Shown here: positions 12,327-23,722 of the stretch, piece by piece
How the letters are laid out: every line of letters begins with the position of its first letter
Numbering within the stretch: position 1 is the first letter of the stretch
Assembly (NCBI RefSeq): GCF_030272615.1
Contig: NC_081414.1
Coordinates: 5,527,001-5,591,000, forward strand
Direction of reading: 5' to 3'
DNA from: Cryptomeria japonica
Taxonomy: Eukaryota; Streptophyta; Pinopsida; Cupressales; Cupressaceae
Length of the DNA: 64,000 bases
Notes under the pieces: model-generated
What the model was told of the DNA's origin: nothing
What the model saw: the letters and a program-made list of their open reading frames with translations, nothing else
Database searches by the model: none
Made by a program: the position numbers and the translations under genes

Positions 12327-13935
12327 CCCCTGCGTTGCTGCAGGTGTCGGTACAGCACATGGATACCGACCTGCATCCTTGGGCCCCGTGCCTGCCTATC
12401 CCCGGACCCCGGCCCCTGTCGGCCTCGGCTTCCGCTCCCACCGGTCGCTTCTCCCCGCTGGCTGTTGTCTACTCCTGCCGGCTGCTGCTTCTCCCCGCCG
12501 GCCGCCGCCCGCCGCTTTGTCCCCGGCCGCTGCCACTCCCTGCGCCCGCCGCCTGCGGCCCCCGCCAGCCAGCGCCTCCGGCACCGCTCTGTACCCGGCT
12601 GCCACTTCCCGGCAGCACCGCCTGGCCCCCGCCGCCGGCCCGCCCGGCCCTTTTTCCCGACCAGCCATTGCTCTGCCACCAGGTCGCCACCTGGCCGCCG
12701 CTTCGCCACCAGGCCGCCACCGGAGCTCCGCTCCCTGGCCACCGAACTACCCACAGGCCACCAAACTCCCTTTTTTGGCATTTTCAGGGGGGGTTTGATT
12801 TTTTGGCCCTATCTTGGGCATACGGAGTCGGATTTTGGTGAACGAATAGGCGTCGGAAAGCTGGTTCCAAGGCTGACCTCATGGTGTTGGTAATTTATTT
12901 CAATTTTGCTGTTTGACTGTGTTTTTTTTACAGTCAAAGTGAGGTCTCTTTTTTGCACTCCAGGAGACGTAGAATGAGCATCCGACCTCCGTTTTTCGAA
13001 AACTTTATATTTTCGGAAAGCGTATTCTGTGTACTTTCCAGAAATATGAGTTTTTTTTCCAGATTCTGCTCCATGCATATTTTATTCAATTTATTGTTTT
13101 TCAGCACTCTGGTGGATATCGTGGTTGTTTCAGGTCCTGGGATCTCTTTTCTGAGTAGGGTGTCTCTGTTTTGATTCTCGTTTCTATTTCCAGTCTTCTT
13201 ATCATTGTAGCTTGTAATTATGCAAATGCACTGAGATAAAGTGCCATCATGCATTGTTTACTTAGAATCTTGCATATCTTGTGTCTTGTTGTACATGCAC
13301 TGTTAATCAAGTGCCATGAGGGGGTTGATGTTTGCCTTTGTTTGCCATCTTCCTTTGTCAAGTGAGTGTTCCTTCCACGACATTCGCCTCATGATGATGT
13401 GTCTCAGCACCTTTGATCTTCTTGGTTCTTCGTCATGCAATTGTTTTTGGCTGTCCTTTTCAGTATTCCTGTCCCTCTCCCACTTCCGCATTATGGGGAG
13501 GTTTATCCTGTTGGTTCTAATGCTTCCGTGGTTCGATTGATCAGCTCTTTAGGCTTTGGTTTTTCATGCCATCTGTATCTTTGATTTCAGTTGTTTTGCC
13601 TTGTTTGCCTCCTGATTCAAGTAGTGTCATTTGAGGGCACTCATGCAGATTACAGTCTTCTCTACCTGGTCATGTTCTAGTTCAGTGGATGTTCTTCAGA
13701 TCAGCAGTTATTCTTCAACAGAGTTTGCATGTTCTTCATGCTTCAGTGATATTTTTTTTTCCATCTCTTTTTGGAGTAGAGTTTTGTTCCCACGTGGTTT
13801 TCTCTATTTCTCCAGTTCATAGAGATTTCATTGTATTTGGGTACCTGATCAGGCCTTGTTGCCGGGACCCATCTTTATTGCTTTCAGTAGTTGTTCTAGG
13901 TTTTAGCTTCTCCCTAAGTCTAACTTAAGGGGGGG

Positions 13936-14304
13936 TGTTAGAGTATTCGGGTATTTACTTGATTAATTAAACATTATTTGTTTAATTATTTAAGTTCCCT
14001 TTATCTCTTTTACACTTAAGCTAACTTTAGGTGCATATAATTAATTGTTTTAATTAATTATTATGTGCAAACCTAGGTTTTCCCTTTTTAGGGTTTCTTG
14101 ACCTATTAAAGGTTGAGTTCTTTCTTTTCATTGTAAGAATCACATTACATATTTTTGTGAATATTGAGCTCTCTCTTTTTGAGCATATTCTCTGTGTTTT
14201 GTATGTTCTTCAGATTTTGTTTCATTGCTTCTCCTTGTAACAGGTTATTCGGCTTGCAGAAGATCTTCAGGCTCCTGTGGTGTTGTATTTTCTCAACTCC
14301 TATA
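13936..14304 (+). repeat. E2 3' LTR
   Basis: A near-identical copy of 11503-11871, preceded by the GGGGGGG polypurine tract and followed by the ATACC target duplication. Confidence 0.93.
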
Positions 14305-14309
14305 ATACC

Positions 14310-14779
14310 TTACCTTGGACTTAATTTTACTATCAAGTTGGGGGCAAGGATGGGGCAAGCTGAGGCGAGACTATTTCCCTAGGGATGCACACAATTGCTC
14401 ACAAACCACATGCGTCAGGTAAATCCAAGCCTCAAAGTCGAACTTGAAACCAATGGGGACCAAACCCACAATCCAAGCCAACTCCCCTACCCGTCCAACC
14501 TATTAGTATATAATTTTATGAATTCTTTACATTTTTTTTTTCAAGAAATAACATTTTGTAATCTTATTAATTAAACTGTGTAGAAACTAAGAGCAGTTAA
14601 ATATAGATTATGCTACATATATTCAAATAAATGTCAATTAGAGAAGAATAAATACTTTGAAAGAAAAAGAAAAAACTCTTCTTTTATTTAATCTTAGAAA
14701 CACCCTAAGGTGAAAAACAAACTTTGGTAGTGGTAAAATCAAATCTACAACAATGTTATCAAGACTTAGACAAGTGTAA
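14310..14779. other. Intergenic stretch, no gene seen
   Basis: This continues the DNA into which E2 inserted. It contains no recognised coding or repeat signal. Confidence 0.45.
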
Positions 14780-16165
14780 TGAAACACGAGATATAATGGA
14801 TATAATATATCACTTGCTCTACTTGGTTGTATATACAATTTTGTCAAAATCCATAACATTTAAATGCAACTCTAATTCTAATTTCAATATCTATAACACT
14901 CAATTTTACATCCCATCATCCAATCCCACTCTTGTCCATAAATTAATGTAGTCATGGATGAAGGATACAATTAAAGATTATTTAACTATTTAGCCTAATG
15001 AACAATCACATAATAGAACTCAATGAAACGAGAAAAATAACAATGTGATCTTTATTTATTCATGATCACAATTGGATTACAATATGCTATTGGGCTTACA
15101 ACACACTAGGTTGTACTACTTGATTAAAAATGAGCACATTATGTGTAAATCACAAAATTCAAATGATATTGCAATATAATATAGTGCCAAGTTGTGAACT
15201 TCTCTATATCTTATTTTACCTCCAAATGATAATGAGAAATGGCCATGTAATATATTTTAGCCCTATACATTATCTTAGTTGATTACAAGGAAGTGCAAAG
15301 CATGTATCACTTGTATTATGTGCAAGTATTCAAATGCATAGGTGGAATCTTCTAAAATAAATGTATTGATGATTAATAAATTTGAATCTTGATATGATGC
15401 ACACCATAAGATCTCTTTGGTCCAATCAATGTGGAAATTTATTTATTTATTTTTGCATGCCTCTAATTTAAGGTGCAACAAGCTTTGAATACTGAAACTA
15501 GATGTTAATTTGTTAAGCTTGGTAATGAATCAAAAATTGATATATACCTTTGTAGAGATCAAAATAACCTAGAAATAAAATATGCCATTAAAGGACCAGT
15601 ATTGAACATGTGTTTCCAACCATCTATTATGATCAAAATATGACTCAAATGTTACTATAAACATGTAAGAAACATAAATATATGTAGAATATTTTATTTG
15701 TGGTGATGCAAGATTACTCTTACACCATAGGATGCTACTACATTCTAAACACCCAATGTAGTTTAAACACTTTCAATTGCCTAGAAAGAAATCAAGATAG
15801 TTTGCTTCAACATTAGAAATTGAATATGAGTCTTCTTCAAGCCTTCCTTTCTAATTTACCAAATATTCCCCATACTATCTATTCCTAGTGCTTCTTCCAA
15901 TCTTAATGTCTAAAATCTTCTCAATATCCTCTTTTTGTTGTTGTGGTATATGATTCTTCCATTTCATGTTGTGTTATCATTTCCTAACTATCCTTCATGA
16001 TATAAATATAGATTTGCAATATTAAATATTGGTTATATGCCCAAACCTTCTGGCAATTGTACTTCATATGCATTTTCTAAGTCAATTTTTTTAGCAATCC
16101 TACAAGGACAAAACCTCTTCATCTTCAAATCAATATAGTCTCCAGCTAAAAATCCTTTCTTTTTT
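14780..16165. repeat. Tandem duplication unit X1
   Basis: About 1.4 kb repeated at a period of about 1.49 kb in unit X2. Shared blocks include TTTATTTATTCATGATCACA (15051 and 16539), GATGCACACCATAAGATCT, and CCAAACCTTCT near the right end. It is non-coding. It holds the uninterrupted version of the E3 target site at 15165-15180 (GATATTGCAATATAAT). Confidence 0.75.
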
Positions 16166-16662
16166 AAGATATACCATCACTTCACCTCCAACGAAAAATT
16201 TATTAAATGACCTCTTACCTATGTATGCACTTCATTGTTATACAAAATCCTATACTTTCTCCCTACTCGATTCTTCATTATTGAATGCAATCTACCACTT
16301 GCTTCACTTGGTTATACATATAATTTTGTGAAGTCTATAGCATTTCTATACAATTTGAATAGACTAATTTCAATGTATACAACACTCATATTTGCATCCC
16401 AACATCCAATCCTACTATCTCTTATCCATAAAACAATAGTCATGGATGAAGTATCCAATTAAAGATTATCTTACCATGCAAACTAATAAAATCACACTAT
16501 ATAACTCAATGAAACATGATAAACAACAATATGATCTTTATTTATTCATGATCACAACTAGATTACAATATGTTGTAATGGGCTTGCAACATATAGGTTG
16601 TACCACTTGATTGCAAATGAGCACACTATGTGTAAATCACAAGATTCAAATGATATTGCAAT

Positions 16663-17144
16663 TGTTGGATTTTGCCAAGATCAAGAGCTCAATGAAATGT
16701 ACAAAATAGAGACATAATATGGGACAAGAATAAACTGTATTCTCATCAATAGAAAATGATCAATAACATAGCTACATACAATGTAGAAGAGCCTGCTTAT
16801 ATAGGCAAGGCTAGGGATATGTATGAGCACACAAATATGACATGTGGTTCAATGAGAAACAAGGGTAGGTAGGAAATAGGTGTGGGTAGGTAGGAGAAAT
16901 AATATAATATTCCACATGAGGTGGATCACCCACCGAAAGTGGAATTATCACTCCACAATAAGTGGATATGATAGTGTAATAACAAGATCAACACCATAAA
17001 AGGTGAAATTTCTCCAACACACACTATCCCAATGTGGCACAAACACCCAAGTGTCTCATATCCAAACTACTATGAAATGCATTATCCTAACTAAACTTAA
17101 GTAAGTGTAATAATATCCAAGGTGAATAATTATTTACACCAACA
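16663..17144 (-). repeat. E3 3' LTR
   Basis: The minus-strand LTR begins TGTTGGTGTAAATAATTA and ends with ATCCAACA. A TATA box is readable on the minus strand at about 16796-16807 (CCTATATAAGC). Confidence 0.9.
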
Positions 17145-17366
17145 CCCCCCCTTAAGTGCAACTTAGGGGAATGCACTTAAGTCTACAATGCAACTAAGCA
17201 ATGCAAGATGGGTCCCGGCTACGAGGCCATGTTAGGTACCCATATACAAATGCAAATGCATGCAAACCAATGCAATGAAATCTCTCACAAAGTGGGGAAA
17301 GAGAGAAAAACCCAATGGGAAAAAACCCTCCCCCAAAAGAGAGATGAAAGCTATACAAGAGAACTC

Positions 17367-19673
17367 TCATAGAAGAATGTGAGGAACAAAACCCCATGTG
17401 AGGAAAAAGTCCCCCCCATATGAGAGAAGAAGAGAAGTCAAACTATGACCCCCCCTCAATGGAGAATCTGCACCAATGATAGAAGCTCGATGTATGAAGA
17501 AACTGCTCCACGAACGTCGAACAACATTCCTCCCCTTAGGAAGAAACAAAACCAAAGGTGTATCCATGAAGTCTCCCCAATCATGAAGGGAAGATGTATG
17601 AAGAAAACTCATGATGAAAGGAATCTCTGAAAACTGCTCAAGTGTCCCCATGTCGATGCTGAAAGATACCCCCTCAAAAGGTGGTAAACTGTGCCACACT
17701 GCTGAAAAAGGCACTCCAAGATCTAGTGGAGATGGATGTAGAACATGTCCCAAAGACTCACATGTCTCCTCAAAACATAAAGAGACCTCCTCCAACTGTT
17801 GTACATAAGTATCCACAATCATATCAACCTCGAAAGAATGATCATGTAGAGAATGAACAAGAGGGTCAGAGTGTGCCCTCGCAACAATCGAAGAAGGATC
17901 ATCTTCATCAAAGAGAAGATGAATGTCATCAATGATGTCTCCCAAATCTGCAATGTAGGATTCCACAAACAAACCTGCAATATCTGTCAAGTAATCATCC
18001 CATGAATCTGAAGCTGGAAGACAATGAATATCCTGCTGAACTGAATCACATGAAGGCAAAATTGTCGCACTATCCACATAATCAGGTGCAATAGGTGATG
18101 TGATATCAATATGAGGAGATGAAATACAAGACTCAAGAACGGTGTCACATGTGAGAATCCCCATGTTCAAGTGTCCAAAGTTCTCCTCAAAATTTGAACC
18201 ATCACAATAAGTGTGATCATCATGTGTAGAATCATCAAATGTGAAATCATCATCAACAAAATCTGAAAAGGAGTATAACCGAGATGAATGATCAACCACC
18301 TCAGTTGCAATGATAGCTCTAGTCTCCATGTCTCTAATAAAAACTGAGTCAGGTGTGAACTCCACAACTCTCTTAGTTGTGCCATGTGTGATTTGATAAA
18401 TAGAAAGGAGATTGTTTGTCAAGTGGGGTACACACAACACATCATTGAAGGAGTTATCCCCAATGTCAATAGATCCTTTCCCAATCACATCCATGTATGT
18501 ATCATTGCCCATCAAAATCTGTGGCATGGTGCAAGGCTCAAATGTAGAGAACATAGACTGCGAAGATGCCATATGATGAGAAGCCCCTGAATCTAGAAGC
18601 CATCTCTCTGAATCATGACTGACAGTAGCACATAGAGCTTTTCCTTTTCTTGTTCCAAAAGAGTGAGTCTTTCCACTTGTAGAAGCCATGAATGCTTGCC
18701 CTTTTCCTTTTGAATGTGAGGAAGTTGAAGTTGATGAATCATCCTTCTTGTAGACTTTAGGCAAATTAATGTTATGCTTTTTGATGATATGTGTAAGTTC
18801 ATCGATCTTCTTAGAATAGCAACGATGCTCCTCATGACCAATCTTTTTACAATAAGCACAAGTAGGTCTCTCTCTCTTTGGTGAATTATCTCTCTTGGAA
18901 GGGGATGAATCTCCTTGTTGTGGAGAAGATGGTGCTTTGTCCTTAGGCTTTGATTGCCATTTCTTCTTGTTTGAGTTGTCCTTTCCTTGATTTCATTTGT
19001 TCCCTTGATTTGCCACTAATGCTTGAGACTTAGAAGCCTTAAGAATGCCCATGCTTATCAACTTAGTTTGTTCCATCATCAACATTTCATTGAAAGCATC
19101 AAATGTAGGCATTGTGTAGCTTGAACCCATTGTCATCCTATGGGTTTGGAAACTAGAAACAAATGCTGCATATTCTTGTGGAAGCTTGCCTATCAAGTTG
19201 AATATCAATTGAGTATCATTTTTATCAATGCCACAATCTTTGAGTTGTGCCCTCAACTCATTTGCCTTAGTGACATAATCTTGTATAGTATCAAAGTTCT
19301 TGGGATCTAACATAGTGAGATCACTATTAATTTGATATCCCCTAATCTCATCAACTTGACCATACAAGTCTTGAAACTTTTGCCAAGCATCCTTGATTAG
19401 AGTACATTTCTCAATATGAAAAATGAGATCCTTTGATACATACTTTCTTAAGGTACCAATTGCCATGATATTTTTAGTGAGCCAATCAAAGTGACCAACT
19501 GGATCAGCCTTAGGATCAGCTGGAGCAACAATAGTTCCATCAATGTAATGAGTGAGTCCTTTTTCCATAAGTTTACTCCTTGCATCAATTTTCCAAGTAG
19601 CATAGTTATGTGGAGTTAAGAGAGGAAACTTAGAAAAACCCATAGCAGCAAAAAGGAAGGAACACAAGAGCAC
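17367..19673 (-). CDS. E3 gag-protease-acidic coding region
   Basis: Retroelement coding region on the minus strand. Order: a Copia-type gag starting near 19640 (FPLLTPHNYATWKIDARSKL pattern, then LYGQVDEIRG), a zinc knuckle of the CX2CX4HX4C type near 18830, and an aspartic protease with the RWLLDSGASHHM motif near 18590. It continues into LLSI.QIT and then a region of over 200 residues rich in Asp, Glu, His and Ser that I do not recognise. In ordinary Copia elements integrase would follow at this place. The coding is long and open for an element without polymerase, which suggests recent function or selection. Confidence 0.8.
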
Positions 19674-20279
19674 AAAAGCACAAGAGACACCCCCCCAAAT
19701 TCACTCAATCAATGTACCCCCCCTAAAGTGATGATTCTGGCACTTTATACTTAGTGCGATTACAAAGAGCCACTTGCTAAACAAGGCAAAGTGGACTTAT
19801 GATGCAAATTTTACAACTTCTCAAATGAGATACAAGAGACTTCAATCAATAGTGCAATGAATCTAACTGAGATTCAAGCAAATATACAAGTACCAAGAGA
19901 GCCAAAAATGGCCAAGATCTGAAAGTACAATTTCTACTTACAATGGCATCAATCTGATAGCATCATGTGAAAGTAGACAACAAAATACGCATTTTCAAAA
20001 AAAACGGCACATGAAAAGGAGGTCGTATGACCCCAAACGAAGCCTCTGAAGTTGCAAAAAATGGGATTACTCAAGTATAGTCACCAAAAACTGCATTTTC
20101 TGAAAAATTAGTGCATCAAAAACAAAAAATTTCTTCACCACTGCGGAGAGCACGAAATTCTAGCCCATTTCAAAAAAAATTGCACCCAAAAAGGAGCAAA
20201 AATGAGCAAGTTATGGCCATTTGAAGTTGAACTGAAAAATCAAAAATGCAAATGAGAGGGGGGGTCCAAAAATTTTCAA

Positions 20280-20870
20280 ACCCTGCTGACGTAGCGCTGA
20301 CGTCAGCAAGTCACGCGATTAAATTTGACGGTCGTATGACCATCGCAAAAACTTCACCCCTGCTGACTGGATGTCCGTACTGTACAGACAGATGGTGTGG
20401 CAATCGACTATGCAATTTGTACCGTACGGAAAGATGACTGGGCAGGTTGATTTGGCTGCTGATGTGGCAATGCACGGAAACTAACTACGTGTACGCGTGG
20501 CAACTGTACGGATTGCTGCGTGGCAGGTTTGTACCGCGGGCCAGTGGCCGCCTACCACGTGGCGGGCGCAGTCCTCCGGTTTGGGTTACGTGGCACGGAG
20601 ACCGGCGGGAGGAGCTGAGCTGAGCTCGGGCGGCGGCATCGGTGGCGCTAAGGAGGAGTGAACCTGCGTGCTGAGCGAGGCAGAGACCGACGGCGACACT
20701 GTGCGGCGTCGGCGGGAACGAACAAGTACGGATGGCGACGCGTGGACGCGGGCTGTCGGCTCGGATGGCAGCGGGAGGTGACGCAGACCAGGTACGTGGT
20801 TGTCGGAGTTGTCAGGTGCGCCAGCAGACCTGCAATACAGCGGGTCACAGGGGGGGGTTTGCGGACCCCC
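20280..20870 (-). other. GC-rich leader segment of E3
   Basis: About 600 bp of high GC between the primer site and gag of E3, bordered on its upstream side by a T/A homopolymer-rich stretch (20880-21060). It contains several GTACGG words. Open frames on both strands are by-products of composition. E1 and E2 have the same arrangement. Confidence 0.6.
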
Positions 20871-21222
20871 CAAAAACTTTGTTTTTTTCTTTTAATTTTT
20901 TTTTTTCTCAAATTTTTTTTTTCTTTTGACTTTTTCCAATTTTTTTGATTTTGATTTTTTTTAATTTTTCAAACAATTTTCAGAAAAAAAAATAAAAATT
21001 GAAAAATATATTAAAAAATCGAAAATCCGTACGATTATGATAAAATTGGAGAAAAAAAAAATTCTCACCAAAATAAGTCAACTTTATAACCAAAATTCAT
21101 GGAAACGGTCTTTTGGACGCAATGGCGGGGTCGGATCTAGTCTAGGACCCCTCCAAAAGATGTTGCTCCTCATATCTGCCTCTTCAAGACGAATCAGTGA
21201 AGCCCCAATGGCTCTGATACCA

Positions 21223-21704
21223 AGTTGGATTTTGCCAAGATCAAGAGCTCAATGAAATGTACAAAATAGAAACATAATATGGGACAAGAATAAACTGTAT
21301 TCTCATCAATAGAAAATGATCAATAACATAGCTACATACAATGTAGAAGAGCCTGCTTATATAGGCAAGGCTAGGGATATGTATGAGCACACAAATATGA
21401 CATGTGGCTCAATGAAAAACAAGGGTAGGTAGGAAATAGGTGTGGGTAAGTAGGAGAAATAATATAATATTCCACATGAGGTGGATCACCCACCAAAGGT
21501 GGAATTATCACTCCACAATAAATGGATATGATAGTGTAATAACAAGATCAACACCGTAAAAGGTGAAATTTCTCCTACACACACTATCCCAATGTGGCAC
21601 AAACACCCAAGTGTCTCATATCCAAACTACTATGAAATGCATTATCCTAAGTAAACTTAAGTAAGTGTAATAATATCCAAGGTGAATAATTATTTACACC
21701 AACA
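21223..21704 (-). repeat. E3 5' LTR
   Basis: The LTR copy next to the primer site; it ends at the GCAAT target duplication. Small differences from the other copy indicate a modest age. Confidence 0.9.
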
Positions 21705-22705
21705 GCAATATATTTCTAATGCTAAGATACAAACTTCTCTCTATCATAGTTTTTCCCTCTAAACAATCATGAGAAATGGTTACATAGTAGCTTGAATCCT
21801 AGAGATGATCTTAGTCAATTAGAATGAGGTGTAGAATGTGATATAAGTGTACTATGTAATTAGCTAAATGTATAGATGTAATATTCTAGAATAATTGTAG
21901 TGATCATGAATCAATGAATCTCAATGTGATGCACACCATAAGATCTTCTTGGTCCGATGAACATGGAAATATGTTTCTTTATAGTTACATGCCTCCAAAA
22001 GGTGCCACAAGCCTTGAATAGTAAAACTAGATGTTATTCTAGTATGCTCGATAGTAAATAAAAAATTGATATATATGCCTTTGTACTTAACAAAATATGT
22101 TGGAAATTAAATATGGCATTAAAGGAATAATATTAAAAATGTGTTTCAAACCACTAAGTGAAATAATTGTGTGACAAAATATGGTAGTATTTATTATGAT
22201 TGAACTATGACTTCAGTCTTGTTGAAATAATGTAAGGAAAATAAACAAGTAAAGGATTTTTTTGGGGGTGATGCAAGATTGTTCTTACACCTTAGGATGC
22301 TCCTACATTCTAAACACCCAAGGTAGTTTAAAAAGTGAGTCCCTCACTTTCAAGTGGCTAGAGAGAAATCAAGATTACTTCAACCTTAGAAATTGAAGAT
22401 TACTTTCTTCAAGTCTTCCTTTCTACTTCATCAAATACTCCTCATACTATCTATTCCTAGTGCTTATTTCAATCTTGATATCCAAGATCTCCCAAATCTC
22501 CTCTTTTGATTATTGTGGTATATAATTCTTCTATTTTTCTTTTGTGCTATCATTTCCTTTCTATCCTTCATGAAACTAATACAAATCTAGAATATTAAGT
22601 ATCGGTACCCAAACCTTCTAGTAACTCCATTCATATGCATTTTCTAGGTCAAAGCTTTTGGTAGTTCTACAAATAGCAACCCTCTTTATCTTCAAATTAA
22701 GGCAG

Positions 22706-23100
22706 TCCCCAGCTTTATGTACATAATACCATACAAATATCTAAGTACTCTCTTCACATATCTTCAATGATCTCTACCAAGTGTATATATGACCTAGTGA
22801 AAATTATATCCATCAAGTTGCCAATACAAATAGCATATGAAACATTAGAAATGTCCTCAAGATCATCCTCACATTTGGGACACGATATTCTAAAGTAATC
22901 TTATTGCGAACTAGTGAAGGAATACTAATTGTCTTATAATAATACATATTAAACCTATTCAAAATAGTATTAACATACTTACTTTGAGACAACCAAAGAC
23001 AATTATTCTCAATATCACCTAAGATGCATTTCATTATCCCCAAATATTGTTTTCTCAAATGCCCCTAAAAGATGAGTTAGCTCACTAATCACACCCTTGA
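22706..23100 (-). mobile_element. Copia reverse transcriptase fossil
   Basis: The minus strand shows a decayed piece of the C-terminal Copia RT: LGIMK...CLWLSQSKYVN..L.RFNMY, matching the family's LG.EI...G..LSQ.KY...LL..F.M pattern, followed by a weak version of the downstream region. Broken in several places and clearly old. No LTRs could be assigned with confidence. Confidence 0.65.
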
Positions 23101-23416
23101 TCTATTATTGAAAAATTTGTCATCCACATTTTAAGGAAAAATAACTCTACAAAAGTAGACTACTTCCTTTGAGAGTTGAGTTTCCTATCACATCCATGTA
23201 AATCAAAAGTGTAACGACACCTTGATTTACCTATTAAATAAATTATTGAAATTGAAATTAAAAATATATATTTGATGTCCTTTTATACAAAATTCTAATT
23301 ACTAAAAAAAACAATAATCTAATTTGTGTTAATAGAAGTAAAATCTAATTACAACATGAACCAAAAATGGAGATGTATATGAGTATTTTGTAGACTGTGT
23401 GAGATATCTCCTTCAA

Positions 23417-23722
23417 CATTAGCGTCATGCACAAACAAAACGTCATTTTGTCATCCCTTATGAAAAAACAAAGGGGCTCTATAGAAAAAGATGTACTTTC
23501 ATTAACGTTGTGCACAAACAAAGTGTCATTTTGTTATCTCTTATGAAAAACTTGTACTTTCATCATCTTGAAATCTATGAAAAAGATGTAATCTAGTTCA
23601 GTCCCAACATTAGCGTCGTGCACAAGCAAAACGTCATTTTGTCATTCGTTATGAAAAAACAATTATACTTTCATCATCTTGAAATCTATAAAAAAGATGT
23701 AATCTAGTTCAGTCCCAACATC
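23417..23722. repeat. Minisatellite, interleaved units
   Basis: Three copies of a block with ATTAGCGTCATGCACAAACA followed by ACGTCATTTTGT start near 23417, 23500 and 23606. A second block, CATCATCTTGAAATCTATGA..., occurs at about 23560 and 23675. It is tandem duplication with small internal changes. Confidence 0.7.

Larger units (their letters stand above)
11498..14309 (+). mobile_element. E2: young non-coding LTR retrotransposon, same lineage as E1
   Basis: A complete plus-strand element flanked by the 5-bp target duplication ATACC (11498-11502 and 14305-14309). The two 369-bp LTRs differ at about 3 positions by eye (about 99% identical), so insertion is recent. The primer site TGGTATCAGAGC starts at 11872, directly after the LTR. 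A polypurine tract with inverted repeat lies at 13912-13935. The 2.06-kb interior has no gag or pol similarity. It holds an A-rich tract, a GC-rich leader segment (about 12295-12770) and a 3' region (about 13310-13935) clearly homologous to E1. Open frames in the GC-rich part run on both strands and are compositional. Confidence 0.92.
16658..21709 (-). mobile_element. E3: Copia-type LTR element with gag, protease and an acidic region
   Basis: A minus-strand element flanked by the 5-bp target duplication GCAAT (16658-16662 and 21705-21709). The LTRs, 482 bp each, are at 16663-17144 and 21223-21704, about 97-98% alike by eye. The primer site TTGGTATCAGAGCC lies just inside the right LTR; the polypurine tract with inverted repeat is at 17145-17169. 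The interior encodes gag and protease, then a long acidic stretch. No integrase, reverse transcriptase or RNase H is present, so it is non-autonomous. It looks nearly whole otherwise, with very few breaks. Leader and 3' module match E1 and E2. Confidence 0.9.
16277..22705. repeat. Tandem duplication unit X2, split by E3
   Basis: The second copy of X1 runs from about 16277 to 16662, is interrupted by E3, and resumes from 21705 to about 22705. Order and orientation of matching blocks are the same as in X1. The two units could be old LTRs or a simple tandem duplication. A Copia RT fossil on the minus strand starts just beyond the right end, which makes a relation to that element possible. Confidence 0.7.

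Noticed and set aside
12218-12893. Long Pro/Ala/Arg-rich open frames on both strands of the E2 leader
   Set aside because: Several frames on both strands are open at once because the DNA is GC-rich; composition is biased and no family pattern appears. They lie in the non-coding leader of a young element.
17445-17935. Plus-strand open frames across the E3 acidic region
   Set aside because: Antisense to the long minus-strand coding; no motif of their own.
20586-20948. Arg/Pro-rich frames in the GC-rich leader of E3
   Set aside because: Compositional; both strands open; located between primer site and gag.
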